Assembly: GCA_023055355.1 (NCBI GenBank)
Contig: JALJCS010000004.1
Span: forward strand, 33,045,744-33,109,743
From: Agelaius tricolor
Taxonomy: Eukaryota > Chordata > Aves > Passeriformes > Icteridae
DNA: 64,000 nt
Direction of reading: 5' to 3'
The notes under the pieces were generated by a model that saw only the letters and a list, made by a program, of their open reading frames with translations, made no database searches and had not been told where the DNA came from. Below, in pieces: positions 42,701 to 54,700 of this stretch. The position numbers were made by a program, and so were the translations under genes. The stretch's first letter is position 1; each line of letters starts with the position of its first letter.

Positions 42701-45700
42701 ATTTGCAAATTTTTTAAAGCAAATTGAATGGTTATCTGTTCTATACCTGCACCCTCACTTTTTTTTTGTAGCACTAGAGCAGTGTAGAAATAGAATTTCT
42801 GTTACTTAATGAAGTCATTACACTACATGCTGTTTCCAATTGGTGCTTTTAGCTTTTACTGTCTTTTAATAACTTCATATTGAAAGCTTTATTGCTTTCA
42901 TATACGGAGCAGATTTTGTTCTGAGTCACCTTTATTGAGGCTGAAGATTTTTCTCTGCCATTCCCCTGTTGCTTTGGAGAAAAATTCTTGTCCACTTTTT
43001 TTCCTACCACCACAGAGGAAAGTTCTACTTAAGAGCTGGGAATAGTTACGATAGATCTAAGCAAGCTTAGTATATTGGCAAGATAGCTAATTTTTGGAAA
43101 TGTATTCACTGAATTTTCTGGGTACTTCAGATAAAAGGTGAATTTGGGCTGTACCATTACCTTAAATTGCAAAAATTTTTAAGCAGTTAACAGCTCATTG
43201 CAGTGGCCAGGTTATCATCAAAACTTCTTTGTTTTCATCAGCCTTGCAGAATATTCCTCTTATATCCACATGGAAGAGTCCTGTAACAATAAAAGCAGTT
43301 GATGTAATCTTCTGTTTAAAAATTTGATATACAAGTGACAGACTTTTATACAGTTCTAAGAGGAGTATTGTTTCATGTTTTGCATGTATTTCTGAAAGTG
43401 AGAGATAAGTTAACAGCATTCAGGCTTATGATGATAAGTGAACAAAATTCATGCTTATTCGCTTATTCATTTGGACATCTTATTTTTTACTATCTCTTTT
43501 CAATGAAAAATATCCATGATTTGCAATCTCTCATAAGGTAGTACTTCAGCTGCTGAAAATCTTGACCAGCTTCAGGAATTTATCAGCTCACTTTCTCTTT
43601 TCCTCCCTTAGCCTCTAGAAATTTATTTTGTTACTGGGATCTCATGAGATAATTTGTTGGAGAACATTGTTTTATTATAATGACAGTCAATCGTAATAAG
43701 TCTGACTTAAATCTGTATTGGCCAAACATTTTACGAGAACTGTCTTATTTGTAGGAAATGAATCTTGAAGGTCAGTGATAATGTTCAAGACAAGAAATAT
43801 GTTGATGAAATTAGAATTACTTTTCTTTGAAACCTTTTCTATAAATGCTTCATTTTGAAGGAAGAGAGGTGTAAAATGAAGATACTTGGCTTTTCCCTCA
43901 CCATAACTTTAAGATCCTTTCAGCTGAAAGGAATTTGGAATGTCAGGTTGAAAACTTTGTTAGGGGATAGTTTGAAGGAATTTAATGCAAAAGTCTGTCA
44001 TATTTTCAGGTGAAAATAACAGAAGTGACTTAGATAATATGTACACTTCTTCCAGGTGGTACAAAACTTTGTGTTTCTGTAGAGGGAAATTTTCAAATTT
44101 TTCTTGTCAAAACAAATGCAGGTTTTAAGACTTAGCTTGGGCCTTTCAGAGCTTTTCTTCAGTGCAGCTCCTGTGCATATAAAGTGCTGTTTATTTTCCT
44201 TATTTTGAGGTCTGAGATGTCATGTGATTTCTTTCTATCCAAAGATGACAGTACTTTAAGCAGCTGACATTGTTCAGTTTGCTGTGCAGCCTTCTATTTA
44301 ACTGGCATCCTTACTAAAAAAATTTTTAGTGCCACACTGTAAGAGGAACAAGTAACAGTGGCTCCTGCTCTTTCCTTCACTGTTTATGTTAGGTACAGGT
44401 ACCATGGGCATTTCACTGCTCATTAAAAAATCTAGGCTTTTCTTCATTTGATTTAAAAGACTTCTAGATTTTTCGTACATCCCTTAGAATCCCTGTTGGA
44501 GTCTTGCAAATTATAATTTTACATGTAGAAGTGTTGCTGCTTTAGAATCTTAAACTTACGCCTTCAAATATGCAGTTATTCATTTATATGACAGATACTG
44601 CCATTCTTCAGTTATTTAAATGACATCATGTTTTTTGAATAGAATCATCATTCTGAAGTTAAATGGAATAAACCCCTAAATTTTAACTCTGAATTGTGCA
44701 TTTTGGACTGTGGATATATGTAAATGCACTAAGAGGTCACTTAATATGAGCATTTTGTGGATCAAAATTATAAAGTAGAGTAAGCAGATGACTTTGAGGT
44801 ATTTCCACCTTAACTGAGACAAACATACCAAAGAGAACCATTTCTATTCATCCAGTGAGTCTGACTCTGAAGATGATGAACCTAGGAGGTTCCATGTGGA
44901 AATAAAACCTGTCCAGCCAAATAACAGCTCTCAATACACTATGCCTTCTTTGGATGAATTAAAAGTATCCATAGGGAACATCACTCTTTCTCCAGCAATA
45001 TCTGTAAGTCTTTTGTGCTTGTATTTTTGATGTGTAGAAAAGTGGTAAAGAAACAGTAGTGTAAACATGTATTAGGATGTTCAGAATTTTTCTAGGTTCA
45101 GTAATTCTTTTTTCTTGTGCACTAGGTCATTTTTGGTACATTTCATTTTCCAATATATATAGATTGCACTTTTATATTGCAATATAACATTAAGTACTTT
45201 TCTCATATTTAAAGTCTCCTTTTAGACTTTAGAGTGCTCAGTTCTTGTGTTTGTGCTTGTGCCACCATGAGACATTCAATTACATCTTAGTGTTAGCTGA
45301 GCATGGCTTTTAATGTAATTTGAAAATTAGTTTTCAATAACATACAAGTCTTTTAAAACAGGTCATATAATGAGGATACATGTAACATTTGCAGTGCAGC
45401 TTTATTGATTTATCCTGCCAGTTCATGGAATAATCCTTTATACCACCAAATGATAAATAATATTAGGGTATGCTAGGACAGTACTCGGATCAGAGCGAGA
45501 CTGATTCTGATTTTAAGGAAAATAGTGTACATAACATATTAAAATAATAATTTTTCTCTTTTTTCTCTCACCACATTTTGAAAGCAGAGGCACAGTCCTG
45601 TAAGTAGAGAATGGCTTTTTATTTGCATTTGTAATTAAAACTAAGTAAGTGTAGTGTGTTAGGGGACTTGTTGGGAAAACATGAGGAATGTTTTGTTTCA

Positions 45701-48700
45701 TCTGTACCATGTGATAGATACACTGGCTGTTTAATTCTCTGTCCCAGACAGTAAAGAGATTTAAAAATGCTGCTCCCTTTGTCAGCTCTACAATATTTAT
45801 TCCTGCATTTTCAAACTGGTATGGCAGATGTGCACTGGTTGCTCTGTCCAGGCTCATGTTCCATGGTCTTCTGCAAGCTCATGATGTTTTTACCTGGCAC
45901 TGAAAACAAAATATCACATAGGAAGTTGAGTGGAAATAAGAACTCTGGAACTGTTAAGTGGTTTATTTCACAGTAGAAGAACTTATTCCTATTTTTTTTC
46001 CTGTTTCAGGCACAAATGAATCAAAATTCATCCAGTAAGTGTGAATCTTTTAGTCTGTTAGTTTTTTAACATAGAGTGAAAACAAAACTTTTTTTTAATT
46101 GTTGGAGACATAAACTTCTTAAATATCTGTATTTTAAATTGAACAAAATGCTTCTCTTGTTAGTTTTATATAACTGTTCCTTATCTATGTACATGGCTGT
46201 TCCCTGTTGTGGGGACCTGTCTGACAGTAATGAGGAGCACATCCCGATGCCAAAGGGGTTGCCCCGTAAGAAAAACTCCCGTGCAAGTTCCTGAAACCCT
46301 TCCACCAGTTCAAGTTTAGGATGATCCACAAACCAGCAAAGCACACCATGTTTATGATATAAAATACTGACATAGAGGATAGAGCATTATCTCTTATTAC
46401 TGAGGGTTGGGGTTTTTGGGGTTTTTTTGGCCAATGGGAAACCAGACCAGATTTGCTGAAGAACAGTGTTGTAAACTGTATAATTCAAGGAGGAAGTTTC
46501 AAGCAAACAACACTTCCTTAGGCAGTGCAGTGGTCTATATAGTCTTCTCATAGTTAAGGAAACTTAAGTTATGAGAAATCATACATTTTCTTTTTTCCAT
46601 TTTAATAGTAATTTGTTTGAACTGCCTACATGAATGTTAAATATCTTTTTATAATGAAAATGAAATTTTTATTTTATATTTCACACTTTTAGTTATAATA
46701 TGGTATCTTTTTCTTAGGTGAAGAGTTAACAAAATCAAAACTTTCCGCTCCAACTACTGAGTAAGTTAAAATTTAAAATTCTATCAAATGCTGTTTTGCA
46801 GGAATTTGTTCTTATTTTTCTAAACTCAGAAACTCATTGGAAATGACAGCTGAGTCCTATCTTAAGTTGTACATCTATTGCATTATAAGCCTATGTGTAT
46901 CAATGGGTATTTCCATTCATTTGTTTACCCCTTCTAATACATTTGATTTATTGTGATCAATCTAAATTGGTATTTATAATTACATAGCTACACAATGTTT
47001 TTAAATAAGACAGACTTAGCGTTCCATGGTACAGTGTTTAAGATTGCAAAACCCAAATTTACACTGATCTGCATACATTGCTTATGTGTATATATGCTGA
47101 AATGAATGAATTTGAAGATGTAAGTCTCAAATATTGCAGTTATTTAACTGACATTATGGAGTATGTTCACATACAAATTTTCACCAAAATTTTGGCTAAG
47201 ACAGTCTCCTTATGTGTAAATCAGTTCTTTGACCTCCAGATTTTGACTAATTCTTTTCTTTTTAGATGCAAAGACTAATATAGACTAATTTGTCAAAAGT
47301 TTTTATCATATTATTGAGGGACTTTTTACAAGAATTATGTAGTGATAGGACTAGGAGGAGTAGCTTTAAACTGAGAGTAGTTTTATATTAAATATATGGA
47401 GGAAGTTCTTTACTGTGAGATCTGGTGATATGTGGAAACAGGCTGCCCAAAGAAGTTCTGGATGCCCTGTCTCTGGAAATGTTCAAGGCCAGTATGGAAG
47501 GGGCTTTAAACAACCTGCTCTAGTGGATGTCAGCATGGTTGGAACAGAATTGTTAAAGATCCCTTTGAAGCCAAAGTGTTCTGTAATTATTATAATTATT
47601 ATATTATCAAACTACTACTGAAGTTTGTCATGTTTATAAATGCATAAATCTTTCATTTCCATTCCAATTTTAACTCTTAATATAGAAAGGGGAACAGTGA
47701 CTTCCTGGCATGGGATCCACTCTTCAGCACTTCTCTTGAATCTTCCTCTTCAGCTTCTTTGGCATCCTCATCTTCCTCAGGTAAAATATTCATGGTAGAG
47801 ATGGTGTTCACTATATTTCTGGATGTTGTGGTTTTTCAGTTATTGCAAAGGGGTGTGCTTTGATGCATAAATTATAGAATTTTATAAAGCAGTATTCTGT
47901 CTTACAAGTATTACATGACTGAGAAGGCAGCATATAAGGCTTTCAAACTAGAGAGCAAGAAGGAAGAGGGAGTGCTAGACACTTCCAAGAAAACTCTGTT
48001 TTGCTCCTGCCTTTTTTATTGCCTTCTCATACTTACTGAATAATTGCTCACCATCTAGCATGCAATCAATTTTTTTTCAGCTAGTAAGGCTGGGAGATTA
48101 AAAGGAGGTTGTTGCAGCAACTGTGAGACAAACAGCTTGCACAATGAATCAGGATGGATTTCTTCTTTCCAGGAAAGTCGGCTGGGCTATGTAGTACAAA
48201 GGCATTGCAGAGCTTTGCTCTGAGGAACTTGTTTCCTGTAGGAAGGCATGATTCTGTTAGGAGTTGTGAAGGCATAATCCAAGGGGAGATGGATAAAAAT
48301 GACAGGACTGAGACATGAGTTAAGCTGAGATCCTGAAAGCAGGGATATTGCAAGGAAAATGATGGTGTGTGGCATATGGGAGGTGGAAGGAGAGAGCACA
48401 TGTTGCTTGGGAATTTTGGGTTGCAGGATATTAGTGTTGGTAGGACAAGTTGGCAAGCTTTCTGAAACCTGGTCTTTGCAAAAAATAGTTCCATACTTCT
48501 TTTCAGTCTACCTACTGTGTATCTTTACTCCAACATCTTAATTTTTTCTTAATGTAGACACTTTCCTCCTCCCACACACCTGAGAAAGGAAGTGTGTTCG
48601 CTGATTTTTTTAACTAAGTACTTGTATTCCAAAAATAGTCTTCATTTCCTTGTTCATTATGGCTTTCTAGTGGTTTTCTTCTGTGCATAATCATGCAGAT

Positions 48701-51700
48701 TGAAGAACAATAAGGAAGATTACATGTATCAGTAGGAGAATTCTGAAAAACTGGTGTTATTTTTTGGCTTAAGTAATGTTCTTTTAGCAGCAATCAGCAC
48801 TGCTTTGTAACACTTCAGATATTAAGAACTTAGTCTTTCACAACAAATTGATGTTCCTTAAAGGTTACAGTTTTAATAAATCTGGCTTACAGAATTCATT
48901 ATAACTCTCTCATCCTGACTTACATAATCAGTCAGTAGTATTGGCAAGTGAATCCACCATGTGTGTGGTGGATTCACATTTAAGAATAAATTCTAGAGAG
49001 AGATACATTACTGGAATACTCTGAAAAAATTGGTGCTTTCTTAAAATACTCTGTTTTGATAACTTTGGTCTTGTGTTGGAGTCTGCAGAGAAGGGCAGAA
49101 GATACTGAACTTGTTTTGCTGGTGGTTGTAGCTGTATTCAGGTGTTTATTGTTGTGCCTGGATGAGAAGTGAAAACAGGTTAGGAAGTCATCATACAGTT
49201 CCTCCTGGCAGCAGAATTGTGGAGAAAGTAGTCTCTCGCTGATGGGTAATGACAGAGATCCATAATATCCTCTGGAGCTCTATCTGGCAGGGAGTCATCT
49301 ACTCTAGTCATACCCATTAGGCTTATACATAGAGCCCTGCAGTTCATTGAAATTGGTGCAATGGAGGGTCTTGTGGGCATAAATCAAGTTTAGATACATC
49401 TGTGCCTTGGCAAACTTTATCTGATAATTCTTTAAGGACTGTTGTTCTAGAAGTTAACTAAGATATTTACATTTGTGAAATAATCTGAAGAATTAAATAG
49501 AAAGTAAGTGTGCCAAAGTGTAACAAATTTCTAATACATTTGGGGTAAAAAAAAATTGGATCAATGTAAGTCATGTTGTTTAAATTGAGTTCTAATGCTT
49601 GCTAACTTGCAAGTAAGTTTTTAAAGTTTTTAAAAAATATTTATCAGATGGTATTTTCCTCAAAATCAATGTTTTATCTTCAGCTTGAAGGTTAGTAGTA
49701 AGCTGGTGGCTGGTGCTTTAAATTTTTGAAAATCTCAATCCCAAATTTAAATTACATACATTAGTTGTGTGGAATACAGTATATGTCTCTTATGGTTTAA
49801 ACATTTGTTTAACTATTGTTTTATAACCATGTTAATCATTGAACTCTTAAACTACCTTGGTATTTGAGTAGACAGTGGTTTATGCAGCGCAGAAGTAATC
49901 TTTGGTCATCCATGAATAATCCCATTTTATTATAAGTTTAAGCTAACTTTGTTATCTTGAACAAACACAACAGACATTTTTTAGCTAGTTCTTGATATTT
50001 AAAAAATGCTTCTATTAGTTATCTTCCTTATTTTCATACATATGTATTTTTTAAATAGTTCCTAACATGTCCACATTGTTTTTAAATAGGATTTATAGTA
50101 GTATTTTAAAGCTTTTGAATGATAGTTAAAATACTGCTTGAAAGGAAAAGGTGTGTTAAAATTCTTAATGTTAGGTGGACTTACAGAATGTATTTTTTTA
50201 AGGCAAAAGGACCACTGTAGTAAGGACAACTGTACTTTTGATCTGAACTTTTAAATATGTTTCCTTTTTTTATTTCGGTTGTCACTTCTGTTGCTCCTAG
50301 CTCTGCCAATGTGCAAGATGTTGAGAATTGACTAACCTTGCATTTTCTGCTTCTATTGTCATCTATAGCAACAGGCAACAGCAAGTGCAGGGAATACTTG
50401 TGGAAAACTCCTTTTTTCAGCAATCAGAAGATTATAGGATGAGACAGGGGAAAAAAACTGAGGTGGATGAGGCCTCATCCATATTGTTACTCACAGATTG
50501 ATACAGACAGAATAACTATCAGACTGAATCTTGTGGCTCCATTGTCTTAATTCATTCACCTGAAAGCCAAATCCGTTGGACCTTCCTATTACAAATAGTA
50601 GGACTAAGAGGATCAAAGTCTTTGGAAGGAGCAGGATAGGTTTGATTAAATAAGGAAGGAAATTAAAAACAGAAAGCTGTGGAGAGGAACCAAAGGTAGA
50701 GTAGGATGCAAGAAAGAAAAGACAAAGATGAGAAAAATTAAATCACAACAGGTAGGAAGTCAAAGGAATAAGGAAAGTTGTGAGAAATAGAGCCTAAAGT
50801 GGAGACATACACAATAATTTTTTTTAATGTACTAAAAAATGGAAAGGGACATGGTTGGCAGTATGAATGAAGTACATATGATATGTGACTGGCTTTTTTT
50901 CCTTCTTCTATTTGTGAGTTGTTACTTTAGTAGAGCAGTTATTTTTCATGCTGGCTAGTAGTCTTGTGCAGTGGATATTGAATACTTTTTTGAATATTGA
51001 AAATTTTATCTTTTCATTGTTGGTCCTAGTTTCAATTCTTCCCTTTTCCTTCAGCTACCCTAACAGAGCACAATAGGAGCTCCTCATCATCTACCACCGA
51101 TTTGCCTGGGTGTAGAATATCTCAGTCTTTGCTTGGACACCAGACAGATTCTGGGTCTACAAGCCCATCCTCACCAGGCTTTACCATTAGCACTTTGTGC
51201 AAATCTGGTGTTACAGCAGCGCCATCAGGGAGTACCAGTACTTTATCCTGTTTTTCACAGTCTCAGAGTCAGTGGATTTCCTTTGCTGATGAACTTCTTA
51301 CAATTAGACACACAAGCACAGACAAGAAGGAGCCCCAAAGATTGCATTTTAAAACTGAAAATGCCTGCCTTGCCTCTTCTGCTTTGCTTGGGAATTCTTC
51401 CAACAGCTGTGCTTCTGAGGATCAAAGTGACCTTTTCAATAACTCTATATGCCATGAACAATTATTCATTGAAGAAACTGGCACTGCTACTGAAATATCT
51501 TCTGCATCATCTTCAGCACTACTGGACTATAGTTTAGTGTCTTCTTGTGCTCATACAAATAAGGGTATGCGAAGCATGCATTCTGTACTGCTCTTTGCTA
51601 ATAACTGACTCCAAAAAGCAAGCTTTGGATTCATTTTTTCTTTTTGTTATTATTGCTCAACTGATGCTAAAATTAACTCATCTTCTTACTTAGAATGTAC

Positions 51701-54700
51701 TAAACTGCTTGTTAATACCAGTTGGGACAGTGAAGTAAATATTCAGCTTGAAATCAGAAGAAAATTCAAATTATTCATTTAAAGGCATTGCTTTTTCTTA
51801 ACTATGCAGTGTTGCTTTTCTAGAAATGGGAATGTATTTTTGTGGGATGTCAGACGGTAACGAGATCTCAAAGATTAAGATTAATTGCATTTACAAAAAC
51901 AATTCTTTTTACATACAAGCTTCCAAGAGTGGTTGGTATAAAATCACTTGAGAGCAATGAGAAAGCCCATGATGCTGTTTTTTAGATGCACTTTTCAGGG
52001 TATCACATGGCGCTATTTTAAAAGCACTTATGATTTGTGGTAACTCTTTACACATGGCACTTGTACAATAGGAACCTCTAGTAGAAACATCACTTCTAAT
52101 ATTCTACTCAAGTAAATAACTGTTTATGTTCAGTGTGATATTTCTAATATTTTCCTAACTTTGCTTTATTTCAGCAAGGCCCACCACTCCTCTTTCTGTG
52201 GGCACCATTGTACCCCCGCCAAGGCCTGCTTCAAGACCAAAGCTGTCTACCGGGAAACTTAGTGGGATTAATGAAATAGTATGTATTGATTATTATTTTT
52301 TATTTGCCATTTTGACTTGATTTCAGATACACCATTCATTTACTCTGTTACAGTGGAGTTACTTTATAGCCAGTGTTCAAGGAATCACATAAGCAGGTTT
52401 TCAACATTGCCAAATAGGTGTGGTAATAGTTTATGATAACTATCTTATTACAACAGATAATTATTAACACAAGTCCTAAGGTCCAAACCAAAATTTTTGC
52501 ATCAGCTGAATGTTTTTAATTGGGCAAATCAGTAATTTGATAATGAAAAACAAAATACTACTGAAGTTATTAACAAACCTCCCTTGATTTAGGGATATCA
52601 CCAAAGCTCTGGGAAATGAGTGGGGTTTTTTTCAATTGTATGTTGACAGAAGTAGCCCTCTTGTGACTTCTCCCTGCACTTGGTGCTGGTTTGTGGAGAA
52701 GGGAGGTGGTAGATCTCAGCAGCTGCCCGTAAGGATAGTGAGAGTTTGCACACTGTCTGCATGTACCTGCAATGTGGGTTCGCCTGCTGATAAGGAATGT
52801 GCTAAAGAATGCAAATAACCAAACAGCCTATCAGACTAGGCCATGCCTAATTTCCTCTGTAAATATTAGTATTCTGCAGGTTTCACTTGACTTCCTGACT
52901 TGGAAAAATGTTCCTGTGGTAAAATCCTCTCATTGTCTTTCAAAGTAGCAAGATATTTTCACCATATTCTTGGTACAAACAAAATTCTCATCTTATGCTT
53001 TGACAAAACTGAGAGAATATTTTAAAACTGTTTCGCTTTTCTGTAGGATCAGAACAGAGTTCATTTTGAAATTCTTTTCTCTTTCCAATGCAGAATTGTA
53101 GTAATTGCTCTTAGCTCAAGAAATCTGTTCTTCATGTAATTTATCTGTTCTACTATAAAGTATGATCCTGAACAAAGCTACATTCATTTTATACTGTTGC
53201 TTTTGAAATTTACTACTATCTGGATACAAGTAGTAGGTTGTCAGTTGTCTTCATTATATGTTAATTCCTTTTACAATTCTCATAGTCTCTATCAAAGCCA
53301 AGAAGTGCAATAAAATGGGGGAAAAAAAGTTACGGTGACATCCTGCCCTTAGGGGAAAGGAAATACCCAAGATTCACAAATGCTAGGGATCAAAAGGAAT
53401 GACTAAAGTCAGAGGGTCCACAAAACTCACAAAGTTTTATTATTAAATGATGCACTTGACATGGAAATTGGTATGTTAGTCCCTGACCTACTATATATGT
53501 GCATTACAGTGGGTTCTGGATAAAGAGGTAGAATAAAAAAGGAAGAGAAAAAGGAACATATGAAATAAACAGGAAGAGAAAGGGAGAAAGAGAGATCACC
53601 AATCCTGGTTCCAGTGTCAGTTCAGCTGATGGAGTATCCTGGAAGTATCACCTAAGCTTGTTGGGAGTACCAGTTTTTCCTACCCTGGAGCTAAGTTTCT
53701 TGCTTTCTATGCAATTTAGTCATCATGCACAGTTCATTGTTTCAGACCTTTCTGAAATTCAGTCAGAGGGCTTTGGGGGTCCTGGGTGGCCTTGTCCCCC
53801 CCCAGTCCATACCCATTTCTCTGCCTCATTCCTGCACTTGTGCTTATCTGCAGGAGCTAGAGCAAGACGTCACAGAAAAATGCTGCCTACCGCTGCATAG
53901 TGCCTTCTCCATCCACATCTTGTTCTTTTTCACTTTGTTTTTACCAACAATCCTTGGTTATTATCAGCAGACGTCTTCAGTTGGTGCCAACAGTCCTTGC
54001 TTATTAACAATCATCTGTGGTTATTACCAGCCAGCCTTGTACCAACAATCCTTGGTTATTACCAACAGTCCTTGATCAGTATCAACAGCCCTTGGTCATT
54101 ATCAACAGTTTGTCTGTTATTACCAAACAACCAAGTGTTGGTTCCATAGTCACGCAGCTATCAGGGTTTCAGACATACACATTAGCCCCTTATCATTCGT
54201 GATTCTACAGTTATCCTGTAAAATGATGCTTCAGGGGTTTCAGTCCCTTTCAGATATGTTAACCCCAGTATGATCACTAGTTAAATAACTTAACAGTTAA
54301 GTGTATCCTAAAACCATCTAGAGATTTAAAATGGAAGAGACTTTTAAGTTCTCTAGGCCAGCCTGCTCAAAAAAGTGCTGACTTCAAAATTGTATCAGGT
54401 TGCTCAGGACCATGCTGAGTTTTGAAAATTTCCAGGATGGGAGATTTTACAATCTGTCAATCTGGCAGCCTGTCTCAGGATTTTACCAAAAGGTTGCAAG
54501 AAGGACTTTTTACCAAAGTCTGGCTGGCATTTCTTCGCTGTAGCTCTTGCATCTCTTAGAAGAGCCTGACTCTGACTTCTTTGTGTGCCCCTTTTTACCT
54601 AGTAGGAGCCTGCTAATACATCTCTTCTTAGGCTTCTGTTCTCTGGGCTGGAAAACCCCTGGTCCTACAGCCTGTTCCTCTCTTGGTCCTGTACTCCAAT

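Noticed and set aside
45513..45857. 114-codon minus-strand open frame
   Set aside because: It overlaps the W13 microexon and intron and resembles nothing known.
48081..48494. 137-codon open frame on the minus strand in the W16-W17 intron
   Set aside because: No recognisable domain, Ser/Leu/Cys-rich as expected from reading a purine-rich strand backwards, and no promoter or neighbours to support a gene.
51133..51537. 134-codon open frame overlapping the cassette exon in another frame
   Set aside because: It begins at TTG, has no splice-frame support, and is a shadow of the W17 frame, which alone matches the phases of both neighbouring exons.
51565..51608. Cassette exon read through as an alternative last exon ending at 51608
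   Set aside because: The donor at 51565 is usable, and no AATAAA or close variant is found in the following 300 bp, so termination here is not favoured.
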